Shown piece after piece: positions 46,701 to 59,800 of a stretch of 64,000 nt of DNA. This stretch comes from Agaricus subrufescens (taxonomy: Eukaryota; Basidiomycota; Agaricomycetes; Agaricales; Agaricaceae), in the NCBI GenBank assembly GCA_029945375.1, contig CM057060.1:2542001-2606000 (forward strand), in the 5' to 3' direction. Below the pieces are notes generated by a model, which saw nothing but the letters and a program-made list of their open reading frames with translations, was not told the DNA's origin and did not search any database. The first letter of the stretch is position 1. The number at the start of each line of letters is the position of its first letter. A program made the position numbers and the translations under genes.

Positions 46701-48283
46701 ATGAATGTTCCAGATGCAGCAGAACAGAATATTCAGATGTGGAAGGTCAAGAAGCTCATCAAGAGCCTTGACTCTGCCAGAGGGTTCGTCACGGCCGACT
46801 TCTAATCCATCGATCCTGATTGCCAACTGAATTTCAGTGCAGGAACTTCCATGATTAGTCTAATTATCCCTCCTAAGGTATACTGTTCCTTGTTTCCTTT
46901 CAACTCGTTCAATCTATCTCAGACGTCGATCAGGATCAGATCTCTCGTGTGTCGGCCATGTTGACGCAAGAATTTGGTACAGCCTCCAACATCAAGTCTC
47001 GTGTTAACAGGTTGTCTGTTCTTGCTGCAATCACGAGTACCCAACAACGCTTGAAACTCTACAATCGTGTGCCACCCAACGGACTTGTCTTGTTCGTGGG
47101 TACTATCCTTACTGATGAGGGTAAGGAAAAGAAAGTGTCGTTCGATTTCGAACCCCACAAACCCATCAATACGTATGATATCTCGTTCTTTTCTCCTTTT
47201 TTCCCCTCTTGATCTTCGATTTTCAGATCTCTCTATCTTTGTGACAACAAATTTCACACAGAGGCGCTTTCCGAACTTCTCGAGTCTGATCAGCGCTTCG
47301 GTTTCGTGGTTATGGATGGTAATGGAACACTTTTCGGTATTCTCGCAGGCAACACTCGTGAGGTCCTACACAAATTCACGGTCGATCTTCCCAAGAAGCA
47401 CGGACGTGGTGGTCAGTCAGCCTTACGTTTCTCGCGGCTTCGCGATGAGAAGCGTCACAATTACGTTCGCAAAGTTGCTGAGTTGTCAGTTCAACATTTC
47501 ATCACGAGCGACAAGGTCAATGTGACCGGCCTCGTACTTGCCGGTTCGGCCGATTTCAAAACCGAACTCGGCCAGAGTGACATGCTCGATCAACGTCTTG
47601 CTGCAAAGATTATCAAGGTGGTCGATGTCAGCTACGGGGGTGAAAATGGCTTTAATCAGGCAAGTTTCTTGTGATTTATTTCGTTTTGAAGCATAATAAC
47701 GTGGTTGAACAGGCTATTGAACTAGCCGCAGAATCCCTTTCAAATGTCAAGTTCGTTCAGGAGAAAAGGCTCATTCAAAAATATTTCGACGAAATCAGTC
47801 AGGACACTGGTAAATATTGCTTTGGAATCGAGGATACGTTGAAAGGTCTCGAATTGGGCGCAATTGAAACCCTCATCGTCTGGGAAAACTTGGATATCAC
47901 TCGTTATACTCTTCGCAACGCTGCAGGAGGTATGTTCTACCACCTCACCTCAACAGCAAGATTCTGACTTTATGGCAGAGGAGGTATTTGTTTATGTAAA
48001 CAAAGAACAAGGAAAAGATCGCGACAAATTCCTCGATAAGTCCACGGGGTTGGAAATGGAACAAGTCTCGGAACCACAGTCCCTCCTCGAGTGGTTCGCT
48101 GAAAAATACAAAGAATTTGGTGCCGCTCTTGAATTTGTCACCAACAAATCCCAAGAGGGTGCTCAATTCGTCAAAGGTTTTGGTGGAATCGGTGGACTGC
48201 TGCGGTATAAGGTAGATTTCTCCCACCTTACGTCGATTGACGACGACGAAGACGAGTTCTACTCGGATGGTGATGACATCTGA
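46701..48283 (+). CDS. SUP45: Eukaryotic peptide chain release factor 1
   Basis: Reads all three stop codons in the ribosomal A site and triggers peptide release. Six exons (46701-46783, 46838-46877, 46934-47172, 47227-47659, 47713-47929, 47979-48283) give 438 residues, the expected length. Stop-recognition motifs NIKS (60-63) and YLCDNKF (about 124-130) and the catalytic GGQ (182-184, in [11 protein letters not shown]) are intact. The acidic C-terminus ([14 protein letters not shown]) serves eRF3 binding in the family. Intron 4 (47660-47712) has a GC donor in the ideal context CAG|GCAAGT; no in-frame GT alternative exists nearby. The gene is divergent from POP7. Confidence 0.97.
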
Positions 48284-48652
48284 CGATTTTGTCGGCTCTA
48301 CGGAGCCCCACAACTTGAGGTCACGCCAGGTGGGGTGGAAGGGAGTGTTTGGTATGGGGAGTGTCTGGAGCGAAAGAAAAGTGCAATGCTACAGATCGCC
48401 TATTAAGAGAAAATGTCGGAAAACCCTCGCGTACCCTCTATATGTGAGTTGTCCCGTTCACTCTGTCTTTTCAAATGGTTGAGATATTCATATTAGAACA
48501 ACAAAGGTTGGGCTCTGGCTCCTCACAAGGGGCAAAATCAGTATCAAGTTCTGGATCGTTTTTCCTTGTCGATTTGTAGTATGGAATATGTATGAATGCT
48601 GCTCTTCAGTTTATAACGCGTTTCTATCCGTGATGGATGCCATTATAAGTTC
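48284..48652. other. Intergenic region, SUP45 to PI-PLC-like gene
   Basis: About 370 bases with the eRF1 3' end and the next promoter. Nothing else is recognised. Confidence 0.5.
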
Positions 48653-50370
48653 ATGATCAATCACTGCTGCCATTCTATTTATATCCCCGGGGGTTGTTCT
48701 CGTACCTTCTCCATCGTCTACTTCATGCTTATCACACTTCTAAACCAGTCCAGCCATGCTATCACTGTTTCTCAATTACCCTCCCCCTCTTCCTCTCCAC
48801 GATGGGAAAAGGCGCAATTGGCTAATGGCCTGGAGGTGTTAGGTAGCGTCAACCCCTCGCAGGTCCAGAGCATGCAAGCAAATGGACCTTGGAGCCATTT
48901 CTTGTTCGAATCATTGGATACAACCCGTCTACAATCCATTTCTGATGTGTCGGAGGGATGCATGGCCGATACCACGCGTGTTGCAGTCCCAGTTACTCTG
49001 TCATCCAATACCTCATGGCGAATTTTAGAGGTTCCCATTGATTGTCCTTGGCGCTTGTATTGTAGTCGGGTGCGTTGGGTCCTCTATCCGCTTTTGTGTC
49101 ATCTCAACCCTCCTTCTAGTCGTCAAAGAATCATCTCAAAATCTTGATACTACAGAAACGATCCGGAAGCTCATTCCTGTCCGAATTACCGGATAGTCTG
49201 CCTTTATCTACGTTAGTACTGCCAGGAACACATGATACGTGAGTGCAATCCTATGTACCCCGAGGTTCAGAACTAAACGTTCAGCATAGCATGGCCTTCT
49301 ATGGTTATCCGCTGTCACAATGCCAATCACCGCTCACTCCTCTATCAGTACAGCTGCAAAAAGGCATTCGTGCTCTTGATATTCGGTTGTCTGTCATCAA
49401 AGGCGAACTCATTGCATACCATGGCATATACCCCCAACGAGTTCCATTCTCCAACATAATCACTTTTGTTCATGCCTTCTTGACGTCTCCGCAAGGATCC
49501 AAGGAGACAGTCATCATGTCGATCAAACAAGAAGATTTTGTGATTACTCCCAAACTTACGTTTTCCACTTTGGTTAGAAAGACTATGATGTCAAGTCCTG
49601 GTGGATGGCAAGAATGCGGGGAAGGTTTACGGGACACGGGAATGTGGTTTCTAGATAATAGGATACCTAGCCTCGGGGAGGTTAGAGGAAGGGTTGTGTT
49701 GTTTAGCCGGTTCGGCGGAAATGGAGAAGGCTGGGAACGAGGGTTAGAGGGGCTCGGTATTCATCCACTGACATGGCCGGATAGTTCGAAAGAGGGATTT
49801 GAGTGGATGTGCAAAGGAACGCTAGTGAAGACCCATGATTGGTAGACTTTTTTCTTGTTATCGTTCACCATGTTCTAACAGAACTTTAGGTATAACATAC
49901 CCTCATTTCTTTCAATTCCTGAAAAGGTAGCCTTGTCGACCAGGATTCTCATACCTGAAGCGCGCCCTGGATTGTCTCCCAATCCTACCCTTTATAATCC
50001 AATCTATACAACAACTATACCCCAACAACCATCCCTCGCTATTTCATTCCTTTCCGCTGCGTCATTCCCTTTCTCCCTTCCTCCTATGATTGCCCGAGGC
50101 TTCGGATGGCCAAAGCTTGGACTTGGCGTCGAGGGGGTCAACTCCCGTGTCGGACGATGGTTATTGGACATCCTGAGTGGAGGTGATACACCAACGGATC
50201 TTAAAAATGAGAAGACAGTGCTTAACGATTTGGAACGACCTGTCGAGCCTCGACTCCGCGGCTGGGTGTTCATGGACTATTTCGATGAACCCGTACATGA
50301 TGGAGTTGTACCCTTACTTATAGAGTGCAACTTCCGCGGCCGGGTCTCTGGTGAAGAGGGATGGCCATAA
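48653..50370 (+). CDS. PI-PLC X-domain-like protein, probably secreted
   Basis: Related to bacterial-type phosphatidylinositol-specific phospholipase C. Four exons (48653-49069, 49156-49238, 49290-49841, 49890-50370) give 510 residues. The catalytic region has the first His in VLPGTHDTMAFYG and the second in ELIAYHGIYP; RALDIRLS carries the usual Asp-Arg pair. The domain spans about residues 140-480. The N-terminus is hydrophobic (IVYFMLITLLNQSSHA), a likely signal peptide; an in-frame Met at 48725 could be the true start. Ser/Thr and N-glycosylation sites (SSNTS) in the N-terminal 130 residues fit secretion. Fungal proteins of this type lack the Y and C2 domains, as here. Activity is not proven by sequence. 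Confidence 0.85.
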
Positions 50371-50803
50371 CCTTACTGTTGGCGTAGGCGACAACTCAAA
50401 CGCTGCAGATGACTAGAGCCTAGTCATATTTCTTCGAGATACAACAATTTCGAGAATTCTGAAGCTGACTAGTGACTGAAGTGGCTGATTTACATTGCTA
50501 TGGTCCCCTCGTGTCGTAGAGAAAGTATGTTGTGACTGGAGGCCTACAATAAGATATTGTTACCTTCTAACGATGCTAATCAATGCAGACTAGACGAGAC
50601 ACAATTCTTTGACGCCACCATATCTAGGTGTCGGTTTGGGGCGGTTGGAGTCTGTACTTTCAGCGCTCACGTGCATTTCGATGACGTCGGAGACTCAAGC
50701 TCGATTGAAGTATCGTCACTTTGACGTTCGACTGAGACTGGGCCGCCTTCGGTATAAAAGCTCGCTCGCTCTGTTATGGGGTCAATCTTGCCGACTATTC
50801 GTC
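50371..50803. promoter_or_regulatory. Promoter region of catalase A
   Basis: A TATA box TATAAAAG at 50,753-50,760 lies 44 bases before the start codon. The rest is the 3' flank of the PI-PLC-like gene and shows no other feature. Confidence 0.6.
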
Positions 50804-53430
50804 ATGGCATCTATTGCTCACGCTGTTATGCAAAATGTTTCAAAAGTTACTGATGACTCTAAGCGACGCGATTTGAAAAACGTCACCGTCGATAGCTCTG
50901 GTAAAACAGGCCTTACCACCGATCATGGTGTAGCAATCCCCGACACCGATAACTGGTATGTCATCCCGAAGGTATACTATGGGCGGTTACTTCAACCACG
51001 GCTACCTAAAGGCTCAAAATCTCCGACGGGCAGAACAGTGGTCCGTTCCTGCTTGAAGACCAAATTAGTCGTGAAAAACTCCATCGTTTCGATCATGAAC
51101 GTATCCCAGAGCGTGTCGTTCACGCTCGTGGTTTTGGAGCTCATGGTCATTTTCGAGTCTACAATGATAGTGCTTCAAAGTACACCTTCGCACCTGTTCT
51201 GACGGATCCATCAAGAAATACTCCGATCTTCGTCAGATTTAGCCCCGCGCAAGGTGCCCGTGGCAGCCCGGTCAGTGATTGAGCGGGCTCTTATGATCTA
51301 TCCTCACGATTTTCAAGGATACTGTCAGAGATGTCCGTGGGTTTGCCATGAAGTTTTATACACCTGAAGGTATCTGGGATTTGGTCGGTAACGACATCCC
51401 GGTCTTCTTCATCCAAGACGCTGTGAAGTTCCCAGACTTTGTCCACGCTCTCAAACCCGAGCCACACAATGAAGTTCCGCAGGGCCAGACAGCGCACAAT
51501 AACTTTTGGGACTTTGTCGGTCTTCAGCCTGAGTGTTTGTGGTACCTTCTTGTTTATGTCACAATTCTAATGCGAAACACCTCAGCCGCTCATATGGTCT
51601 GTTGGGTCATGTCTGATCGTGGTAAGGTCTACTTCGAGATACTTTTTCACTCTACTGACTGAGGGCAGGCATCCCCCGCTCCTACCGCATGATGCAAGGT
51701 TTCGGTGTCAACACATTCACTCTGATCAATGATAAAAAGGAACAATTCTTCGTTAAATTCCATATGATCCCAGAGCTAGGAGTCCATAGTCTTGTCTGGG
51801 ACGAAGCGCTCAAGATTAATGGCGAAGATCCCGGTAAGTCTTTGCAGTGGCCAAGACGGTTTCTAAATTGTCTTTAGATTTCCACAGAAAGGATCTTAAT
51901 GAAGCTATCGAGAATGGGTGTCCTCCGAAGTGGACCTTTGGAATTCAGATCATTGAACAGAAAGATGAGCATAACTTCGACTTTGATATCCTCGATGCCA
52001 CGAAGGTGTGGCCCGAGGAGCAAGTTCCTGTCCAGATTATTGGAGAGTTTGTTCTTGACCGTACAGTCGATGAAGTTTTCTCAGAGTTGGAGCAAGTTGC
52101 CTTTTGCACGAGCCATGTCGTTCCGGGAATAGGTTTCAGCGATGATCCTTTGTTACAAGGTCGAAACTTTTCGTATTTCGATACACAGATCAATCGGTTG
52201 GGTATCAATTGGGAGCAGGTGAGATTCGTTTGTCTTGTCATTCTGGGTGTGCATATAATTTGTTATCAGCTGCCAATTAACCGACCCGTCTGTCCCGTCT
52301 TCAACCATCATCGTGACGGGCAAATGAACTTTCGCATTAATGCTAATACATTGAACTATCATCCTAACCGAAGGGATGTCGGTCGTCCTATCCCTGCGTC
52401 AGAGGGAGTTTATGTGGAGTAGGTTACCCTTTCTGCACTCAGGCGGGTACTAATCAATCTGTCATAGTTTCAAAGAGAAGGTTTCGGGCATGAAGCAACG
52501 CGTTCGCGGAGCTAAGTTCAAAGAACATTACAATCAGGCTCAACTTTTCTATAATTCCCTCAAGCCGCACGAGAAGGCCCACCTCATCAATGCGTTTTCT
52601 TTCGAGTTGGACCACTGCGACGATCCTCATGTCTACAGAACATATACAGAACTTCTCAACAATATTGATTTCAACCTTGCCAGGACGGTGGCTGAAAATG
52701 TTGGGGGCGTCACTCCGAACGTGCCGGCACGCGCTAACCACGGGAAGGAAGTTGCATATCTCTCGCAAGATTATTTCATGCCATCTACACCGACTATTGC
52801 TACTCGTAGAATTGCTTTCCTTATTGCGGACGGTTTTAACCATACAGAACTTGAAGCGATGCGTGCCGCGCTTGCGAGTGCCAAGGCCACAACTTGGATT
52901 ATTGGTCCTCGCCGCGGAAAAGTCTATTCGGAAACTCAAACCAAGGGATATGTTGGTGTGAGCATTAACGCAGACCATCATTACGAGGGGCAGAGATCTA
53001 CGCTTTTCGATGCGATCTTTATCCCATCTGGTGCTAAGCATGCCAAAGCCTTGACGCAAAATGGCCGAGCTATACATTGGATCAGAGAAGCTTTCGGCCA
53101 TTGCAAAGCTATTGCTGCCATCGGCGATGGTGCGTTATAAAGAAAACTTCTATGGTTACAGTGACTGATACTGATTAAGGTGCTACGGTTTTGAAACATG
53201 CTATTGAATTTCCCGAGGTCAAGCTAGCGCTGGACACGACTAATGATGAAGTCATCACTTCCTACGGCGTGGTTACGACCGGCAAGTATTCTGTAGGTTC
53301 AGCCGCCATGGACATTGCCACCTTCGGGCCCGGTACTCGGGGATTTGCATCAACTTTTGCGTATGAAATTAGCAAACACAGATGCTGGGACAGAGAATTG
53401 GATGGCTTGGTCGAGCGAGTTGCGTTCTGA
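50804..53430 (+). CDS. Large-subunit catalase A
   Basis: Haem catalase that breaks down hydrogen peroxide. Nine exons (50804-50955, 51012-51270, 51318-51534, 51586-51621, 51669-51833, 51878-52218, 52270-52418, 52468-53129, 53180-53430) give 743 residues. Catalytic His is H88 in [12 protein letters not shown], Asn is N162 in [17 protein letters not shown], and the haem ligand Tyr is Y376 in [14 protein letters not shown]. After about residue 590 a flavodoxin-like DJ-1/PfpI-type domain follows ([20 protein letters not shown]), the mark of large-subunit catalases. No signal peptide is evident. A frame opens 195 bases upstream but the TATA position argues for the start at 50,804. Confidence 0.95.
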
Positions 53431-54218
53431 GTTCTTGCTCACATTCTGATTTCGGTTTGCGATACGAAATGTGATAATACTCTGCATCTCCAAAAAATCT
53501 CCTAATGATTGTGGGTATAAGTCACTATGTCGACCGAGACCGATCGCATAATCGATAGTCCAATATGTGCAAGTAGACTGCCCTCTGGAGTAGCCAGTCT
53601 ACGTCGCAAAATATAGCTTTAGACAGTTTTGCCTTCGAGGAGCGCCGTTCATTAGGAGGTTGGATCGCGATATGCTGTTCAAAAAAGACGCAGGAGAGAC
53701 TAAAGCGGCAAGAAGACCCTAGAGCCGGCCCGGTCCGGCTGAGGGCAAAACTTTTACGTTCGTTTTCACTGCTAGGGTCAACTTCGACGTAGACCTCATA
53801 ACTCTCTCTCAAGAGCCATTCGGAATTTTTTTCTTCCTTCTCTTTGTTGATCGAAGTTTGAACCTGTCTTGAAGGCTGTATCTACGACTAGAGCTAGACA
53901 CATCTAGTAACTGGGTACGTCATGAAAGCGCAATGGAAGAAGAACTTGGGAAGAACGGCTCATCCTCAAATTGGCGAATTGTATTCATGCCTTTCGTGGT
54001 TTACTGCAACTAGCTCACCTGGCCGAACATGAGGAGCGCTTTAACTATTGGCACCACAAGTTTCCCAGTCTCATGACGATCGAGGATCGAAGTATATCCA
54101 TGTTCTACATCATGGATTAGGTCGATTAGGTGCCAACAACGTCATATCGACTCCAATTTTGGATTTTGGCCTGGTATAAAACCATACTTTTGTAACGACT
54201 ACCCCTTCCACTCAAACT
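53431..54218. promoter_or_regulatory. Region between catalases A and B
   Basis: Holds the A terminator region and the B promoter. A TATA box (TATAAA, 54,175-54,180) lies about 39 bases before the B start, the same arrangement as for A. No gene is seen. Confidence 0.6.
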
Positions 54219-56894
54219 ATGTCATCTCTTACTGGAGCAACCATGGAAAGTGTATCGAGGCTTACCGACGATCACAAGCGGCGAGATTTAAAAAACGTCA
54301 CTGTCAGCCCTAACAGCGAGAGCGGTTTGACAACCGATCATGGTGTTAAAATTCCAGACACTGATAATTGGTAGTACATTTATCTTGAGATTATTCCTTG
54401 TAATGTTTTAATCACATATGTATAGGCTCAAAGTTTCGGATGGGCAGCACACTGGACCCTCACTACTTGAAGACCAGATCAGCCGAGAAAAAATCCACAG
54501 ATTTGATCACGAACGTATCCCTGAGCGTGTCGTTCACGCTCGTGGTTTCGGAGCTCATGGCCACTTTCGAGTTGTTGATGGTCTTGCTTCAAAATACACA
54601 ATGGCGCCTGTTTTAACAGATACGTCGAGGGAGACTCCTATTTTCGTGAGGTTCAGTACAGTACAAGGCTCACGCGGGAGCGCGGTGAGTATGTGCATCA
54701 GCCTAATGTTTCAGAACTCAGATGTTCTATAGGACACTGTTAGAGATGTTCGCGGTTTCGCAATGAAGTTCTACACCCCTGAGGGTAATTGGGATCTAGT
54801 CGGTAACGACATTCCTGTGTTCTTTATTCAAGATGCAGTCAAATTTCCCGACATCATTCACGCGGTCAAGCCCGAGCCACAGAGCGAAATCCCACAGGGT
54901 CAGTCAGCACACAACAACTTTTGGGACTTTACTGGCCTCCAACCCGAATGTTCGTACATTTTTTCAGATGTCGTGCGAGATAAAGCCCTAAAGAACTTGC
55001 TTCAGCTGCCCATATGGTTTGTTGGGTCATGTCCGATCGAGGTCAAGTACATTGACATTTCTTGAATACTGCTGAATTAATATCAAGTACAGGCATTCCT
55101 CGCTCGTTCCGCATGATGCAAGGATTTGGGGTTAACACATACACACTGATCAATGATGAAGGACAACGACACTTTGTCAAGTTTCATATGATTCCAGAAT
55201 TAGGTGTTCACAGTTTGGTTTGGGATGAGGCGCTAAAAATCTGTGGGGAAGACCCTGGTACGCTGCTATTCCTCACTTGCGCATACAGCGTAATTGCTAA
55301 AACATTACTACATCCAGATTTCCACAGGAAGGACCTAATGGAGGCCATTGATAACGGATGCCCTCCCAAGTGGAGTTTCGCAATCCAAGTCATTGAAGAG
55401 AAGGACGAGCACAATTTTGATTTTGATATTCTCGACGCTACCAAAATTTGGCCTGAGGAACTCGTTCCCCTTCAGACAATTGGAGAATTCGTCCTCGATC
55501 GTACCGTTGACGAGTTTTTCCCTGAGATCGAGCAAGCTGCATTCTGCACAAGCCATGTTGTTCCGGGGATAGGCTTCAGTGATGACCCGCTCCTGCAAGG
55601 CAGAAACTTCTCGTATTTCGACACGCAAATTTCTCGCCTGGGCATTAACTGGGAACAGGTATGTCTCGACTTTGCGCTAAATTTCTGTGCTCCTGAGTTT
55701 TTGCTCCTCAGTTACCCATCAACAGACCTATTTGCCCTGTTCTTAATCATCACCGCGACGGGAAAATGAATCACAGTATCAATACTAATAACATGAATTA
55801 TCATCCCAACCGGAAGAACGTTGGCCATCCTATCCCAAAATCGGGAGGCACTTATGTTGAGTGAGTGTAACCGTTTTCTATGCGAGCCTCGTTCAGTACT
55901 TACATTTGCATGGTGTAGGTTCAAGCAAAAGGTTGAAGGTATGAAGCAGCGAGTTCGGGGAGCGAAATTCCAGGAATATTTCAACCAGGCCCAGCTTTTC
56001 TATAACTCACTTGCACCACACGAGAAAGCTCATCTCATTGATGCCATGTCTTTTGAGCTCAGCCATTGCGATGATCCTGACGTGTACAGAACGTACACCA
56101 AGCTTTTGAACAATATCGATTTCGATCTCGCGAAGGCCGTGGCAATCAACGTCAACGGTGTCATACCAGACAAGCCTGCACGTCCCAACCACGGAAAAAC
56201 ATCTGCTTCACTTTCTCAAGTTCATTTCATGCCGAAAACACCAACTATCGCAACCCGCAGAATCGCGATTCTCGTTGCGGACGGTTATAACGAGAACGAT
56301 GTCCAAACAGTCCGTGCCGCTCTAGCTGGTTCCAAGGCTATCACCTTTATCGTCGGCCCTCGGCGAGGTAAAATTGATGCTGAGAGCCAACTTGGCGGAA
56401 CCGTAAGCACAACTATCACTGCTGACCACCATTTTGAGGGGCAGAGATCAACGCTCTTTGACGCCATATTTGTACCCTCGGGTGCTGTTCACGCCAAATC
56501 CTTGTCACAAAACGGTCGAGCTGTACACTGGATCAGAGAAGCATTTGGTCATTGCAAGGCTCTGGGTGCCATCGGCGACGGTATGTTTTCAAACCATGGA
56601 AACCATAAACATACACAATAACAAACCAAATTTTTCCCATCAGGTGCTGCCTTTCTAAAGGATGCCATCGGGCTTTCTGAGGTAGAGGTTGCCTCGGACA
56701 ATTCCGATCCCGAAGTTGTGGTTTCATATGGTGTTGTTACGACCGGCAAATATACTACTCAGTCAGCGGTCATGGATGTCGCCCACCTGGGATCCGATTT
56801 TAAAGGGTTTACATCCCACTTCGCATACGAGATCAGCAAGCACAGGTGCTGGAAACGGGAGCTAGATGGTCTGACGAAACAAGTGGCTTTCTGA
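54219..56894 (+). CDS. Large-subunit catalase B
   Basis: Paralog of catalase A, also 743 residues. Exons 54219-54370, 54426-54684, 54733-54949, 55006-55041, 55093-55257, 55318-55658, 55712-55860, 55919-56580 and 56644-56894 have exactly the same nine lengths as in A (152, 259, 217, 36, 165, 341, 149, 662, 251). Catalytic residues are conserved in [29 protein letters not shown] and [14 protein letters not shown]. The C-terminal DJ-1/PfpI-like domain is complete ([20 protein letters not shown]). Introns differ in sequence and length. So the pair has diverged by point changes without coding indels that survive, a sign of strong length constraint. Different use (for example growth stage) is possible but unproven. 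Confidence 0.95.
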
Positions 56895-59800
56895 GCAAAG
56901 CATGCTAGGATCACTATGTAGACCTATGACTACCCGCGAATCTCAACTCGCTCTATAATCAACCTGCTTATAACTTATGCTGAAATATGTCGATGGGTTT
57001 TGCGTTGGTCTGACAAAATTGGTTGTTCATCGGAATGAATAAGGTTCTGGAAATTGCCTTTCAAGTTCTCGTTCCGCCCAGCTTTGTGCCTCTAGAAGTT
57101 CACACGTGTGTATTCTTCTGTCAGATCTGAAAGTCATTCGCGCTGATTGCCACTAGATCAACCGTGGTGTCCCAGGTCTCTGACCGGGTATGCTTTACTA
57201 ATTGGGGGATACTCGTGCTACAAAAAGCAGTGAGTGTTTTTTCCTACTCGACGGTGCCGTCCACGTCTGTCATAGTTCGTAGCCGAGCTCCGTACACACA
57301 CGGCAGTTTCCCTTATCTCGATTTTCACAAATAAAAGCCATTCAGAAAGCACTACTGTCGTTACACCATCGGGTGCCGGACGCCATCTCATGGCTCATAC
57401 ACCCACAATCATCACGATTGAGTAGCGAGGAGATGCTCGGGTCCGCATCCTATTCAATAAGAACTACTACCGATGGCGATTGCAAAGAGTTCCTATAAGG
57501 GCCTCCGTGATGATGTGTTAAGTAAACCCTGATTGTAACTTGGAGCATCAACCGGAAAAATGTATACTCACTACGAATCTCGCTCGGCGGTGGTGGTCGA
57601 AGAACGGCCTGTGAATTCACTCACGAGAGACTGTATCCGAACTCGAATTCAGTAGTGCTGCCTACTACAGTAATAATCTTGCTCAGCGACCATCGTCTCA
57701 GATCACTGCCGGATACTACCTATTGGCTGGCATGAGCCTAACGTTGCACCCGGTACCGTCCATCTCTTAATGTGGTAGTTCTGTTCCTCACTACCAACAC
57801 AAACAGATGATCTCTCGATTTGCACTTGGTAGGATGCCATCCCGATGCGACTGTCAAAGCGTGCCAAGACCTATCCGTGTCTTGTGAGGAGCATTCGCCT
57901 ACGTTCTGTTTCCATTACAATTTCCCGGGGTTCACTAGACTATTAGTAACCATCGTGTGTGTAAAGCATAGTTTGTTTCACGCATGTCGACAAATCGGTT
58001 CGTATCAAGTACCGTCTTCATAATCTCTGACGTAGGCTGCATAATCGACGTCAATGACACTACCTGACCGTGTGTTCGTCCGGATTCAAATTCGTATGTA
58101 TCACAACTATTATATCTCCGAATACAATGCAGCATTCATGTTTCTCTACTGCGCTTATCAGTCCACCGAACACCCTTGCACGCTGCTAACCCATTCAGAT
58201 TAGTTCCGATTCTGATTTTTAACGCAATAGATCCTTTATCGTTTTTCCATTCAGTCCTTGCATGAGGAGTCCCCACCCTGACATGGGAGGACGCCAAGGT
58301 GTTTTGTTTCTTAATAACTATGGTAAGTGTAAGAGCAATTTTGAACTCGGAGAAATTACCCCACATGATGACTTAGAGCTTCCCGATCTACTCGTCGCTT
58401 AAGGATATCAGATTCCACGTTATTCATGCGCTAACTCCAGATCCCCTTTGACTCCGACCGTAGTCCGTTCTTGTCTGTTACATATCAAGGCATCAGTCAT
58501 GAAGAGAGAACACACAACTTATGTGAAGGTTCTCCTCGGAGATGGTACCAAGTGCTCGGAGAATGACATTCAATCCGATTCGCAAGATCGATCAGCCGAA
58601 AAGGCAACTATACCCTAGTGCTACCCTTTTGCGCCTGAGCGGAAGAGCTCCTGTCGAGTCCGCCGCCTTCTGTGGATGTGCCTCAAGGTAGTTAGCTGCT
58701 TGTCGTAAGCGGTGAATTGCAGTCAAAGTTAATATGAGTTAAACATCACCAGACCTTCCTTTCAGAGTCAATCTTCCAGATCAGCGGACACGCGGCTCAT
58801 ATGTAATTCCTGACTGCTAATCACTATATGCCAGATCCATGACCTATGTACCTCTTCATGCCTTCCATGCTTCTTGCGAACGGATGAAGGATCGCGAGTG
58901 ATTTCTGTGAGAACTATACAGTGGAGATTACTTCATGAGATTACAGAACGAAGGATCGGTCCAGCCTTGCCCAGTTAGCAACGCAACATACTTTCATGGC
59001 TCATTCTGTCTTCATACAGTGAACTTGTCAGATGTTTTTCATTTCCGTCTCGGTTTCTTAACAGAAGAAAAGGGCCCATTGTGTATCTTCAGATGGTGTT
59101 AAGGGAGAAACCCATATATTCTACTACATGCACTTGCTAAACTCGTCCGATGTGCGATGTGCTAAATATTGTCGTATCCCCGAAACATGAGGTCCTAGTC
59201 AGGAGATATTGATGGCACGCTTTGCAGACCCTTACCGTCCGAGGGTCATTTACCCATTTGATGATGACTTGTCTTTCCAGTACATGATTTAAGGGTATGT
59301 CTGAGTGATACATTCTCCATGAAATACCCTTGGTATTGTACCCTGTACCGCAAAAGACATACGGTCTCAAACGGTGTCACTCTTACCTTCCCACCACCAC
59401 GAGGTCTATCAGAATCACCGTTCCCCAAAAACACTCCAGTCTTCAGAAGAACATCTTCAAACCTCACTTAACGTCAGTGATTAAAATCAAAAACAATACC
59501 CTTCACCAAAGGAACATGTGAAGATTCTTATATTTGTATGAGTATGACATTTGTATGACGACGTCCAATAGAAAGAAAAAAAATTTTTTTTTCTTCTCAA
59601 AGGTCGATCATAGGAGGTTTTGAAGCATTCGGACATCAGGACAAAACCTTATCACAAAACAAAAGTGATTATGTATGCACTCAAAGAGGAAGGAAAAAGG
59701 TCCGCCGAGTTCGCCGAGTACGAACTTGACACATAACGTAAGCCTAAAAATGATATCCCAGATGCTATCTGATAAACACTTGACAAATGCCCATATATAA

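Noticed and set aside
50609..50803. N-terminal extension of catalase A by 65 residues
   Set aside because: The TATA box at 50,753 lies inside it, and catalase B has no such extension.
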